Shown: positions 12,810 through 25,176 of the stretch, piece after piece
Layout of the letters: every line of letters begins with the position of its first letter
Numbering within the stretch: position 1 is the first letter of the stretch
From: Oryzias latipes
Lineage: Eukaryota > Chordata > Actinopteri > Beloniformes > Adrianichthyidae
Direction of reading: 5' to 3'
Assembly (NCBI RefSeq): GCF_002234675.1
Contig: NC_019875.2
Coordinates: forward strand, 30,057,397-30,121,396
Length of the DNA stretch: 64,000 nt
The notes under the pieces: generated by a model
Seen by the model: only the letters and a program-made list of their open reading frames with translations
Told to the model about the DNA's origin: nothing
The model's database searches: none
Position numbers and translations under genes: made by a program

Positions 12810-13370
12810 CTGGGAGATCACATCTCTACTCTTTAAAGACCCACTTCAAAGGAAATTGTGTTTTTGGTGTTTTCATGCTGTTTGGAGGACAAATACATAA
12901 AATTCAGCTCAAAATTATATTTCTGAGTATTTCTTTATTCAAATCGTTGGGGAAAAAAATTCTGCTTGGAAAAGAACATATTTGTGACATAGCTGGTATG
13001 GGGCCTCAAGCTCCGCCCCCTTTCTGCAGACAAATAGATCCATGAACGTCTTTGTTTTCCCGGTCTGAGCTGGAATCTGGATCTAAACTGTACGGCTGGA
13101 TAGATCTGATACTGATCACCAATGATGCAGGAGAGAGTGTAAACAAATGCATGATGGGAAGTGGGGGCGGGGTTCCAGTCCCTTACGCAACTCGAGTCCC
13201 TTCCGCAAATTTCTGATGAGCTCCTGCCGATCTGCAGAAACTATGTCCTCTAAAACTACACAGATTTTTTTGAGATTTGCGTAACAACGGCATCATCCTG
13301 ATGAAAAGACCACTGGGAAAAATAGATCAAAGGAGGATTGGAGTGGGACTTTAAGGACGTTTCCTGAAAT
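12810..13370 (+). repeat. Dispersed repeat family, copy B
   Basis: It begins TTTAAAGACCCACTTCAAAGG, contains ATCTGCAGAAACTATGTCCTC and ends GATTGGAGTGGGACTTTAAGG. Its two ends (AAAGACCCACT and AGTGGGACTTTAA) are roughly inverted, which suggests a DNA transposon. Confidence 0.6.
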
Positions 13371-15429
13371 AAGACGGAAAAGTGCAAACAAAAGCAGGTT
13401 TCCTGAACTCCCTTCACTTTATTTGATTGTCCAAAAAAGTTTCAGATAAATGTTCTATGTCAGAGTGAACTGATAAACAAACTTTGAGTTGATACTCTGA
13501 ATATTTGGAGCTTTTCCCATCATCCCCGTCTTTCCCCGTCATGCAGGCAGCAGGCCTCCAGCCAGGCGTCTTTGCGCTCATACATTTTACATGATCAGAC
13601 TCCGGTTTGTTAGAAACTCCACAAACACTGGTGTTTCATGGGTTGACACCACCCACAGTGGGAGGTGCACCCACCTCCTCTCCAGCACAGCTGTCCTCCA
13701 CCTCCTCCATCGAGGTCGCAGCAGACATCATCCGCAAAAGATGTCAGTTTTTCATGTTGGAGGACCTTGGTAGCTTCTGTCCAACTGGCTTCAAAGCGAG
13801 GAAAAAGGTCGCTTCAACGGAAACTTTCAAGCATTCAGACTCGAGAGATTGATCAGTTTGGTTTATGTCAAGGAATAAATACAAAGGAAAAAGCAATAAA
13901 ATAGATAAATCAAATCTAGTAATTTACAAATTACTAAAATAAATTGTTATCTTCTTGACATTTTATGACAGTAAATTTGCGTCCAGTCATAATATTTGAA
14001 CTTTTACATATTGTGCTCACTCATGACACACTGGATAACTACTAAAAAACTACATAGTGCCTTAAATTTTAAAAGCAATTCGGACGCCACGCTCACTACT
14101 TTTTTTTTTTTAAACGGCGGATATGACAAAATCGATTTCATGAAGTTACAATCTAATTGTATGAGCATTTTACGATGATTATTAATGAGTCCACTGTCTT
14201 CTGAAGATAAAACGTTGACATTTTTGTTTATAATTTAAAAAAAAAATTTGGGGGCAAAAATGTTACCGACGCAATGCATTGTGGTCTGTTTTTGCTGATC
14301 TAGTGAGCATCAATGCACACTGGTTTTTCGCAGAGACGTCTGGCAAATTTCTAGGGCACTGAATTTTGGAGGTGTAGATTCAGACAGCACTAGAAAATGG
14401 CGAACGGGCTTTATAGTCAGTAGGTAAGGAATTCAGACACAACCATGGAGTCCCTTAAGCTCCCTCTCACATCACTTCTGACTGTTGTCAAGCGTTCCCA
14501 GACGTCTTTTCATGATTATTATCATGTTTTTAGCCAATATCTAAAATCCTGTGTCGTTTTCTAGGACATAGTTTCCTAGAGTTCCTGAGAAGATCACCTC
14601 TCAGATGTGGGCGGGACCATTGGAGCAGAGCAACCCCGCCCTCTCTTCCTGTCACCCATAACTGAGGGCCAGATTCCAGCTCAGACGAGGGAAACAAAGA
14701 CGTACACAGATGTTTTATTTTCTGAAAGGAGATGCATCCGAATGAACCTCAGTGAGTCTTTATCATCTCCTTTGCAGAGAACGAGGAGCTAGCTTAGCGT
14801 TGCTGATGTTTCTCACGGGGATTCGGTAAATAATCTAACTGTGAGTAAATAAAGCTGACTGAAATTCTGCCCCCCCCCATGGTTACCTCCACCCGGCTCA
14901 GCCTCGGCTCACTAATCTGCTTTCCCACTTTGCCTCGTCTCCTCTCCAGCTCTGACCTTCAGCAAACAGAAAGCAGAAGGTTTTCAGGTGAAAGCATGAA
15001 GGTCTGCTTTCATTGATTCATTCATTTAATTATTATTAAACCACAAACGTTACTGTAGAGGAACTCTGAGTTATTCCGATTTTAGGAGAACGCTGCTTTT
15101 TATCTGGATTCAAGATTTAAAGATGTGGAGATTAAAAGAAATTAATACTCCAAGTCTGCTGGGGTCTTCGCCTGCTTCAAAACCTTTGAGCACAGGAAGA
15201 GAAGAAGATCTCAAACCATCTTAGGAGCCAGAAGAAACTTCCTGGAGATGGAGGGGTAGCTGATGTTTGAGAACCTCGTCAGGTTTCATACCATCCATGT
15301 TATAATTGAGCTTTAAAGAACAATAATACAATAATAAACATTTGAAACTATGTTGAAATGCTAGTAAACCTGTTATCTGCATAACAGAGAGCAGAATGTG
15401 GAAACAAACCAGGTAAAAATCTAACACCC
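13371..15429. other. Non-coding stretch with repeat copy C
   Basis: Apart from the reversed repeat copy at 14.45-14.83 kb, 14250-14445 resembles one end of a short dispersed DNA element (GCAATGCATTGTGG, TCAGACAGCACTAGAAAATGG). No gene seen. Confidence 0.45.
14450..14830 (-). repeat. Dispersed repeat family, copy C (reversed)
   Basis: Read on minus it contains GGAAACTATGTCCTAGAAAACG and the CCCGCCCACATCTGAGAGG segment, aligned with copies A and B. It starts next to a DNA-element end that reads TCAGACACAACC. Confidence 0.5.
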
Positions 15430-15824
15430 CAAAAGTCTGGTCTTCCTCAAGGTTCCATTCTGGAGCCAATAGGATTTATTCTGTACATCTGTAATATGTT
15501 TCTGTTTTTTTTTTTTTTTTAAACTTTTATTTGTGGATGATAAAAATCTTCCTTAGGAGGAGCTTTTGGATGCAGCTGAAAAACAATAAATTAAATTAAG
15601 CTAAATGTATAGTTTTGGAAAAAGAACAACCGACTTAAAAGACAAAAACGGAATGATTTGTGATAAAGTCATGGAAAGAGTGTCTGAAAATTCTTGGTTT
15701 AATTACTGATTCAAAAAAACTGAATTGGAAGAAACATAAATTAGATCAATTCCATCTGTTCTCCACAGAGGGAAACATTTTATAAATTAATCATCCTTCC
15801 ATACATGATCTGCTGTGTTGAGCT

Positions 15825-15855
<31 letters not shown>

Positions 15856-16215
15856 GGGCATCAGGAAATTGTATTTTCTTTTTCAAAAAAGCCACGAGAA
15901 TAATCACCTTTAAATTTATCGTTAACAAACACACTGTTTAATAAATGAAAATGATGAAAGTGAAACACAAACAGTCACCAAAGACTTTTCCATCTGAGAG
16001 GATCAAACCTGTTCATGAAACCAGCGGTGAGAACAAAACCGTCACTGATCTCTGGTTCAGATCTGGAAGAACTGCAGACGACATTAGAAATGGTGAATCC
16101 ATAAAAACATTCAAAGTAATGACAAAGGGGGACATCATGAATAGATGTAAGGGAGTCAACAGATTCATCCATATCTACTTTTTTCTAAAATCTTTTGATC
16201 TTAACTGATTGCCTT
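15430..16215 (+). mobile_element. Degenerate LINE reverse transcriptase remnant
   Basis: The plus strand reads SGLPQGSILEPIGFILYI from about 15435, the conserved RT block 4 of LINEs. After that only fragments remain in shifting frames (FLVLLIQKNIGRNIN, LPYMICCVE). The frame is broken by stops, a poly(T) run and a TG/G tract at 15827-15858. The open stretch at 15945-16208 may be its C-terminal part. No intact domain remains. Confidence 0.5.
15827..15860 (+). repeat. (TG)n followed by poly(G)
   Basis: TG repeats pass directly into a run of about 20 G, inside the degenerate LINE. Confidence 0.95.
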
Positions 16216-19200
16216 CGGCGTTTATTTATTGTAGTTTTGCACAAAAAATACTTCTTGTATAAATTTAAGTTTAGACTGAATTATAAAGTAAAAAGCGATT
16301 TGGTCTCGATGAGTTATTCATCTTCATCCAAAACCCGTCGTTCAACATCATGCTTGTGTTTATTTACTCATTTTGTTCTGTAAAATGTTTGGAGGTTGTT
16401 CTGCATCACTTCATTAACCCCCCCCCAGAGGACAGCCACATTTCCACCAGCATCCAGTTCGTTTGATGAAATGAGTGAAAAAGCTGCAGAAAGTCGCGTC
16501 TTTGGCCTTCAGCAGAGACTCTGTTTGCTGTTCGAAGGTTGTCCTCCTCAAACATTTGCAGAAATCTTTCTTCAAACTGTGTGAAGTCCATGTTACAGTG
16601 AAGCTGTCGCTCTCGGACTCTGCCAGCGATGGACAACGGCGGATTCCACCAAACGGAGCAGAGGCAGCTCCTGCTGGGAGCCTCATTGCCATTCATAGAC
16701 TGCAGGTTCGATGGGAGATAATGATATTCTCCTGCTGCTCGCCGCAGTCAGCACAAACCTCCTCTGTGCTGATTCAGGCGGAGAGCAGAGCTGCCACAGT
16801 CCTGCTCGCATCCTCCAACACCGGGGTTTCAATGAAGCTTTATTAGTAGCGAGTCAGCTGAAATCCCGGCGTGCCAGTGCTGCTGAAATGCCAGCTGAAT
16901 ACCAGCAGTAGGATAATTACTCCAGAGTTTCCCTCCAGCTCCTCCAGCCTCAGCATCTGAAGTCTGTTCTGGATTCTCCGTTTAAGTCTTCATCTGCCGC
17001 CTTTGTTTGCTCGTCTGATTCGGTCTCTTTGCTCTCTGCCTCGTTAATCTTTGAGTAAATACTCCCGCATGAAGCTCAGCTTTAACCCCCTCCCTCATCT
17101 CTGCTCTACCTTTGGTGTAAGTGTTCACTGTGACTTTTTCAGGTGGATCTACCTGCTAAAGAGTCACTTCAGTGAATCATCTGTGAAAAACAAAAGGTTC
17201 AAAATTCAGAAACTGCATTACAGTTTCTAACAAAACACTTACAAACTGTAAGCAAACATCCCATAATGCTTTGGCGCCTTCAGGGCTGTTGCTGTTCCTG
17301 TGTAAACTATAAAAGTACATTTTTTATGAAGGAAAATTGACATCAAGAACAGAGGCAGCTCTGTTCAGCGGCAGACGCTCTCTGCAGGGTTCCTGTCCCG
17401 GTTTGATGTGATTGGGGGGTCTGAGACCTACAGTTAAGCTGGAGGGTCTGCTTGAAGAGACACAGAGGGAGCCTCATCAGTAAATATTATTGCTTTAACA
17501 ATCATTAATTTATAGATTACGGTCAGAATCGTACTTGTTGCTGCTGAACCAAGTTCCAGATACAATTATGAAAGGTCCACATCCTATAGATAATCCATGG
17601 TGGTTCTGAGGTAGCTTTTGTCTTTTTAACCTGCTCGCCACGTCCTCCTGTTCTGTGTCAGCTGGTCGCCTGCCAAGCACTTGTCCCATGACCCCCCCTC
17701 CCCCATAGCTCATAGGTGCATCTGGCTGAGGTATAAAACCCACATAGATCACTGTTTATGAGCAACAACTGCAGCAACATGTAATCTGATTCCAACTTTT
17801 GGTTGCAGAGGTTTGAAAACAGTTTGGAGCTTCTCTGCAGTCTCACAGTCCCACACATGGAACCTGACCTTCTAGGAAGTTCCTTCCAGCTTCGTTTCCT
17901 GGGTGGAGACAGGATTTCCCAGCCTGTGTCCAGATGAAGGATGGATACAGGGCGGAGACGCCTGCTGGTGGAGCTGTGACGGAGGATAAGTGAGCTGCTT
18001 TGTGACACTGAGGACTTAGCCAACATTCTTCTGTAGGAAAACATCGTTCCAAACGCTGACCGCGGCTCTTCTATTTATTCTGTGTAGATGCAGGTTTGCA
18101 CATAAATGTAAAGGCTCAGGTATGAATAATTCAGAGGATGAGTGTCGGGGGACTGTGTCTGTCACCATAGTGGATTTCCTTTCACCAAAGGGAATTTTAG
18201 AAACAAAAATGTTGAATTGAGTTCTTATTTTCTGGTATTAGGGTTTAAAAAACAGGCATGTTAGAAATCCAGCAGTGCTTTAAAGGTATTTCACTGATAC
18301 TTGTTTTAAAAACGCTTCATCTGAATGTACTGAGAAGCTGACATGTTTAACACCAGACTGTCCAACATACCTGAAGATCCCTTCTGCATTTCTGCAATCT
18401 CTGTAAATGCAGCAGCCTGGGTCCGAACGGACGTGGCTCCTGGGTTTGGTGGCAGCGGTGGGCCGTCATGCCAGAACATTCCACTTAGACCGAAGAGGAT
18501 GGAAACAGGATGGAAACAAGACCTGAACACCAATTCTAACATAGAAGAGCCAGGAGGCACGGAATAAAAACAAAAAAAACAAATATGAATCTCTGTGCAG
18601 ATAAATGTTTGTTTGTTAGAACCGTAGACAAATTTCTTTTCAAATTGTTTTGAGAAAATTGTCTTCTTGGTTTGTTTCATTTTCGGCAAGAGCAAAAAAA
18701 TGTCAAATAAAAACCTAAAATATAAATAGATTAAAATATGTAAAATTAATATCTAAACATGGATAAAAATTAGAAACCATTTTGGGTAGCAGTTATTAAC
18801 AATGGACGAAATATTTAAAACAAAAAACATAAAAAGAAAAAACTGAATATATATGTAATTTTTTTAAACTGAAAGCATTTTGGGTAGCAGCAATAAATAT
18901 TAGGCAACATATTTATAACAAAAACGGAAGGAAAAAACATAAAACCATAAATAAAAAGGTAGATGAAAAAATGTAGGAACCAAAACACGGGCCAAAAAAA
19001 TTTCAAATTAAAATATTAAAATGAAAAAAAGAAATTATAAAAATTAAAAAATAAAACTACAAACACATTTTGGTAAGCAGCAATTAAATATCTGTCAAAA
19101 AAATGTAGAATAAAAATTAAAAAAAAGTAAAAAAACATTTAGAAAGCAGTGACCTCATTTAACCCTGTGAGTTCTATTAATCTATTGGAGAGAAAAACAG

Positions 19201-19945
19201 CCCAGAATGGAAAAAAACAAAGCAGGAAATAACAGTACATCTTCTGTGATCTGTCCTTTTTCTGTCTTCACTCATGTTCACAGACTGTTTGTGTCTTCAT
19301 TTATATAACACCGTCCCAAAATCTGCCTCTGTGTTGACTAGAACTCCTCTTTTTTCAATCCAGGCCGACTTTGACAGTGATGTATTTGAGTGGGAGGATC
19401 CGTTTGTGCTGACTCAGCAGAGCTTCATCTGAGAGGTTATTGTTGTCATGTTTACTCTGAGTCATTTTTGTTTTCAGTTTGACGTTTTCTTCCACTTTTT
19501 CAGGCAAATCAAAGCCTGAAAAGCAAAGTACACTGCTGTCGAGGAAGCTTCGTTTTTGGCCTCATGGACAGCAGGTCAGAGGTCAAACGTGAAGGAAATG
19601 CAGCACGAGTATTTCTAACTTTATAAAATATGATTCTTCTGAACGTCTGACCCTTTCGTTTGAGTGAACGCATCACTTCCTCTCACAGGATCGGCGCCAA
19701 CTGCCCCATGACCCTGAGAATTAAAGAGAGGATTTAAAAAAGGAATAAAGGGATGGAGGGATGGATGTGTCACCCGCTGTCAGTCATGGAGGGTTTTATG
19801 GGTGACACATTTGAAATAATCTTACAGATCATACACACAAATAGATACACTGATGGACTGAGGAGTTTGAAGATTTGACCTAAAACATTTCAAACTGACC
19901 TGAAATAAATGTGATCTTCTTTTATTGTAGCTTGTTTGATTACAC
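16216..19945. other. Non-coding stretch
   Basis: 16440-16900 has GC content above its surroundings and frames open on both strands, but no recognisable domain or splice structure. 18.7-19.15 kb is A-rich tandem repeat. The rest shows nothing. Confidence 0.45.
18779..19150 (+). repeat. Degenerate A-rich tandem repeat
   Basis: The motif CATTTTGGGTAGCAGCAAT recurs in decaying form near 18779, 18878, 19061 and 19134, separated by A-rich spacers. Spacing is irregular (about 100, 183 and 73 bases). Confidence 0.6.
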
Positions 19946-20541
19946 AAACTGCCTGCCTGTCTGCCTGTGTTCCTGCCTGTCCGTCTGTCTGACAGCCTGT
20001 CTGTCTGTCTGTCTGCCTGCCTGCCTGTCTGTGTTCCTGCCTGTCCGTCTGTCTGACAGCCTGTCTGTCTGTCTGTCTGTCTGCCTGCCTGCCTGTCTGT
20101 GTTCCTGCCTGTCCGTCTGTCTGACAGCCTGTCTGCCTGTCTGCCTGTTTGCCTGCCTGAAAGCCTGTCTGTCTGCCTGCTTGTCTGTGTTCCTGCCTGT
20201 CCGTCTGCCTGACAGCCTGTCTGCCTGTCCGTCTGCCTGTGTTCCTGCCTGTCCGTCTGTCTGACAGCCTGTCTGCCTGCCTGCCTGTCTGTGTTCCTGG
20301 CTGTCCTTCTGCCTGACAGCCTGTCTGCCTGTCTGTCTGTCTCCCTTTGTTCCTGCCTGTCTGCCTGACAGCCTGTCTGTCTGCCTGTCTGCCTGCCTGA
20401 CTGTCTGCCTGTCGGTCTGCCTATATTCCTGCCTGTCCGTCTGCCTGACAGCCTGTATGTGTGCCTGTCTGCCTGTTTGCCTGCCTGACAGCCTGTCTGC
20501 CTGTCTGCCTGTCTCTCTGCCTGCCTCTCTGCCTGTCAGTA
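19946..20541 (+). repeat. CTGT/CTGC minisatellite with a long higher-order unit
   Basis: A tetranucleotide array is organised into roughly 50-70 base units, each marked by TTCCTGCCTGTCCGTCTG and TGACAGCC. At least seven units are visible. The frame at 19911-20264 (CLPVCLSVCL-type) is open only because the period avoids stops. Confidence 0.92.
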
Positions 20542-21238
20542 ATTAACAGCAGACGTGTGACGGTGATAAAGCAGAAGACTGAGCGCGCTCCCTGTGAGGC
20601 GCTGAAAGGCGCTTATCTTCATATCATAATGTTTAAAACCTGCAGCAATTATTCTCCACAGAAGCGTGAAATTGATTCCAAACATTTTCTTTCAGTCCTC
20701 CCCACCCTGTTGGATTCCTGCTCTACCGAAACCACCTGTAATGAAACCCGGTCTGAGCAGCTGATTTGTGCGATCTCACCTGAAGAGGTCGGAGCTTCAC
20801 CTGTGTGGAGAAACGCCGGCGCTCAAAAGCAGATGCTGGTAAAACACGGACCAGTGCTTTCATGAAGATAAAGGCTGCTGTGGCTGGGAGGCCTTCATTT
20901 CAACGGGACAAGCAGATGTAGCGGCTGAACTGGTAAACTGCGCCCCCTGCTGGAAGACTCCTGTACCTTCATCAGTGGCCTCACCTCACAGCTCAGACTG
21001 ATCCCAAAAGGGAATTTCAGCTGATTCTAACTAAACTAAAGCTTTAATCAGAGCAATAACGTTGTTTCTCAGCCTAAGAAAAGCAAAACCTGAAGACGTC
21101 AGAAAGACTCAAAGCAAAACCTTTAGGCGTCTGTCTCCAAAAACGACTGAACACGGATGAAAACCCATGTGACTCACCTTTGACCACGTTTAAGCCCCAC
21201 TTTGAAACTTTTTTTTTCTTCTTCCTTTTGACCTGCAG
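20542..21238. other. Non-coding stretch
   Basis: 20575-20690 (GAGGCGCTGAAAGGCGCTTATC, CATAATGTTTAAAACCTGCAGCAATTATTC) is free of simple repeats and might be a conserved element. Otherwise nothing seen. Confidence 0.4.
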
Positions 21239-21560
21239 GATGACACAGTGGCGGAGTGGTTAGCACTCTCCGTTCAAAGGGAGATGGTTTGAATCCCAGC
21301 TACAGTCTTTCTGAGTTTGCATGTGCTCCTTTCACGTTAAAAACTGAAAACAAAAACCTTTTACTACTAAAGTAAAAAGTTTCAATTAAAAATGTCTTAT
21401 TTTCTGTTTGTGCAATAAAAATAAAATGATCTATATTGTCTCTAGGCGGGAATGTTGGTTCACTGGGGACCTGTTCTTGATGAACCCCGCCTTCAACCAA
21501 CTGTAGCTGGGATAGGCTCCAGCAACGCCTTAGATTTAGTGGGTTCTGAAGATAGATGAA
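21239..21560 (+). mobile_element. tRNA-headed SINE copy ending in (GGAT)n
   Basis: The A-box-like TGGCGGAGTGG and B-box-like GGTTTGAATCC head a body that ends GGGATAGGCTCCAGCAACGCC and GGTTCTGAAGATAGATGAATGG. It runs into the GGAT microsatellite. An A/T-rich segment at about 21338-21435 replaces the usual middle part. Confidence 0.65.
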
Positions 21561-21725
21561 TGGATGGATGCATGGATGGATGGACAGATGGATGGATGGA
21601 TGGACAGAAGGATGGATGCATGGATGGATGGATGGATGGATGGATGGATGGATGGATGGATGGATGGACAGATGGATGGATGGATGGATGGATGGATGGA
21701 TGGATGGATGGATGGATGGATGGAT
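21548..21725 (+). repeat. (GGAT)n microsatellite, SINE tail
   Basis: About 44 near-perfect GGAT units with a few GGAC and GCAT variants. They are contiguous with the preceding SINE and probably grew from its tail. The open frames across it (MDGWMDG repeats) are artefacts of the tetranucleotide period. Confidence 0.95.
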
Positions 21726-23266
21726 CTTCCTGTAAATCCCTCTCTGAACGCTGCAGATAAACTGTCCGTCCTCAAATAGAAAAACATCTTGTCAAAATAA
21801 AGGAGCAACATTAGGAGAGATTTAGGGAAAATGTGTCACCAACAGCATCTTTTGCTGCACAGCAGAATCAACATCATCTAACGTGTTGAAATATTTAGTA
21901 TTTCACCATGTTTCAGCTAAAGACTGACTGATGCTGCATGAATTAAACATGATCCCAGTTTTAACTCGTGTTTCAAACCAGGAAACATCTGAAAAAGCAA
22001 ACCTCTGTTCTATCTTTGCTTTTTTGTTTCCAAACACATTTTTATCTTTACTTTTTCTATAGTTTCGAAAAGGTCACAAATTCTGAAATGTCTGGGGGGG
22101 GAAATTCAAATTCATTACTAAACCAACAAACTTTAATTTTTTCTACATAACACCATATTACCAAACAAACATGTGAAATCATAAAAATATCATATGATTG
22201 ATGGACTTTGCTAAGTTTTTGCCAAAACATTTTTCTTCCAAGTGGATTTCTGTTTGTTAAAGGAGAGGATGCTTCTGAAAAATATGGTACGATCCACGTT
22301 CAATGGATTAAACAGGGATTGTACCACCTTTTTAGTGAAGCTTTGACGACACAGAATTTATCTGGAAGTGAAGCATGTTGGATGTGAGAAAAAGAATAAT
22401 AGGAAATAATATTCAAACATTTTAAATCACCTTTTCCTCCAAACTAAAGCGAATAAGACTTTCTGCTATTAAAATAGGAGAAAGTATATAATAAACCATG
22501 TATTACCCAGGATTTATGAACAGTAAATCCTTCAGATCTTTCTGTCTTCTTTCATCTTTATTGTTCAGCAGAAGAGTTTGACACAAGTCCAGACGTTCCT
22601 GGTCAACAGCTGCATTCAGGAGTGGGTGGGCTCTCTGCAGAGGATGTTGCATTCAGGTTTCATTGCCGCCTGCGGCGTGAGTTACGTGCCCGTCAGTGGC
22701 GCACGTCTCTGCTGAGAGCAGCAGCTGCTCAGGTGTTAATAGCTGAGCAGCAGCGCCCCCCCCCCCTGAGTTCCACCTGAAACACACGAGAAAACGTCTG
22801 ACAGACAACCCAAAGTGTCGGTTCAGAAGAAAAATGTTCTTTTCCAAATGCACCATGACGTTAGATCTTTTGTAGAAGCATCTTCTCCTGTAACAAGAAC
22901 AAATCCACAGGGACGCAAAAAATGCTGCTTCTAAAACAGAAATGTGTTTAAAAAGAAATTTTTAAATGTAAGAAATGTTTGTGAATCAAACGAATCCTAA
23001 ACGGCTAAAAGTGTCACCTCCTCCTTCCAGAACCAGAGCTGGTGTTGAACATTACAAGATTTAACCGAAAAAGCTTCACTTAGCGAGCCGGACTCCGAAC
23101 TGAACCTCTTCAGAGAAAAGACTGAACCAATGATGACATTTAGAAGTTTAAAATCCAATTTCTGATTCATGCTCCGTCATCAGAGCATCACTCAGTTTCC
23201 ACTGTTTGTCCTCCGAAGCTGAAATATTGACATCAATTGAGAATATTGAGACATGAAGCTCACTGT
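21726..23266. other. Non-coding stretch
   Basis: No exon, repeat of known type or RNA gene recognised. A short C run lies at about 22757-22766. Confidence 0.5.
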
Positions 23267-24798
23267 CTTGATCCCACTGTACTGAATAATTACAGACCTA
23301 TCTCTAATCTGCCATTTTTAGGAAAAGTCCTTGAAAAAGTTGTCTACCAACAGCTCACTGACTTTCTCTTATTAAACAATTCATTTGATGTTTTCCAGTC
23401 AGGTTTTAGACCCCATCATAGCACAGAAACTGCTCTTATCAAGTTAACCAACGACATCCGCCTGAACACTGATGATGGCAAAGTCTCTGTCTTAATCCTG
23501 CTAGACCTGAGCGCTGCCTTTGATACTGTTGATCATGGGATCCTTTTGCACAGACTCCAAGACTGGGTTGGCATCTCTGGATCTGCCCTAAGTTGGCTCA
23601 AGTCTTATCTGGAAGACAGGAAATATTTTGTTGAAATTGGGAGTTGTGTCTCAGACTACATGGCCTTGACTTGTGGTGTGCCCCAGGGATCGATCCTGGG
23701 ACCCCTTCTGTTCAACCTCTACATGCTGCCACTAGGGCAGTTAATACGCAGTAATAACATTCCTTATCACAACTATGCAGATGATACTCAGATCTATGTG
23801 TCACTGACAGCAGGTGAATATGGGCCAGTGGATTCACTCAGCCACTGCCTCCAACAGATCAGTGCGTGGATGCAGAACAACTTTCTCCAGCTAAACTCAA
23901 ACAAGACCGAAGTTATTATTTTTGGCCCACAGAAACAAAGAGAAAGAGTCAGTAGCTACCTTCATTCTCTGTCTCTTAAACCCTCAAATCAAGTCAGAAA
24001 TCTAGGGGTAATCATGGACTCTGACCTGAACTTTAACAGCCATATCAAGTCAGTAACATCAGCAGCATTTTATCATCTGAAAAACATTGCCAAAATCAAA
24101 AACATAATCTCAAAGCGAGACCTGGAGATACTTATCCATGCATTTGTCTCCAGTACGTTAGACTACTGTAACGGCCTGCTCACCGGCCTGTCCAAACGAG
24201 CTGTAACACAGCTTCAGTACATCCAGAATGCTGCTGCTCGAGTCCTGACCAGAACCAGGAAGTATGATCACATTAGTCCTGTGCTCAGGTCTCTGCACTG
24301 GCTCCCTGTACCTCAAAGAATAGACTTCAAAGCAGCTCTGCTTGTGTACAAGTCTCTCCATGGCCGAGCACCAAAGTACATCTCTGACATGTTAGTGCCA
24401 TATGAACCATCTCGTACTCTGAGGACCTCAGGGGCCGGCCTCCTGTTGATTCCCAGAGTCAGAACTAAACAAGGGGAATCAGCGTTTCAATATTCTGCAG
24501 CTAAAATCTGGAACAGCCTCCCTGAAGTCGTAAGACAGGCCTCTTCTGTGTTCATGTTCAAATCTAGACTTAAAACATTTCTGTTTAGCCGTGTATATGA
24601 CTGAAAGGTCCTATCTGCACCTTTCTTTCCTTCCTTTCTTTTTAAATCTTTTTTTTCTTTTCTTTTAAAGTAAATTTTATGTTGATTATTTCTATGATGT
24701 ATTGTGATTTTAATGCATTTTTCTGTTTTGTGAAGCACCTTGAATTACTTTGTGTACGAATTGTGCTATACAAATAAACTTGCCTTGCCTTGCCTTGC
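23267..24798 (+). mobile_element. L2-clade LINE, 5'-truncated, reverse transcriptase frame open
   Basis: The element opens at L-D-P-T-V-L-N-N-Y-R-P-I-S and reads without a stop to TGA at 24602-24604. It carries the reverse transcriptase motifs in order: LDLSAAFDTVDH, GVPQGSILGPLLF and YADDTQIY. The C-terminal region typical of L2 and related LINEs follows (LHWLPVPQRIDFKAALLVYKS). The 3' UTR ends in GTGCTATACAAATAAACTTGCC and a short (CTTGC)n tail. The six-base CACTGT occurs on both flanks (23261-23266 and 24799-24804) and fits a target duplication. ORF1, the endonuclease and the start of the RT region are missing through 5' truncation. The first ten codons of the longest frame (23237-23266) are flanking DNA. 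The intact palm motifs suggest a recent insertion. Confidence 0.9.
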
Positions 24799-25176
24799 CA
24801 CTGTGTTCATGTTTGGTGTAGTGGTGTAGTGGTTAGCACTTTTGCCTCACAGTGTGGTTCAAATCCCAGCTGGGTGAAGTTTGCCTGATCTCCTTGCGCT
24901 CTGTGTGGGTTTTCTCTGTTTCGCTCCCACAGCCCAAAAAACATGCCTCAAAGGTTCATTTATGTCTCCAAATCAGGGGTCACCAGGATGGAACTGAGGG
25001 CTATTTCATGGGCACTAGCTCGACAGGACCTGCTTGCTAGAAAACGTCCTAAATTATCCCTACGTGTGCACGTGCGTGGCTCTGTGACAGACAGTTCACC
25101 TGTTCAGTGGGCAACCCCGCCCTCAGCAAACCGTAACCAGAATATAGGCTCCAGCAACACCACCATCCCATTAAGG

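Noticed and set aside
16406-16846. Overlapping frames on both strands (96 and 123 codons)
   Set aside because: No recognised domain, no splice or promoter context, and both strands are equally open. Left as non-coding.
19946-20541. CRISPR-like array because of regularly recurring units
   Set aside because: The spacers are themselves CTGT/CTGC repeats, and the genome is a vertebrate. It is a minisatellite.
21536-21811. Repeated-peptide frames ([15 protein letters not shown])
   Set aside because: Produced by the GGAT tetranucleotide array read in different frames.
23237-23266. First ten codons of the LINE frame as a true N-terminus
   Set aside because: The LINE is 5'-truncated at about 23267. 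The ATG at 23237 lies in flanking DNA that is in frame by chance.
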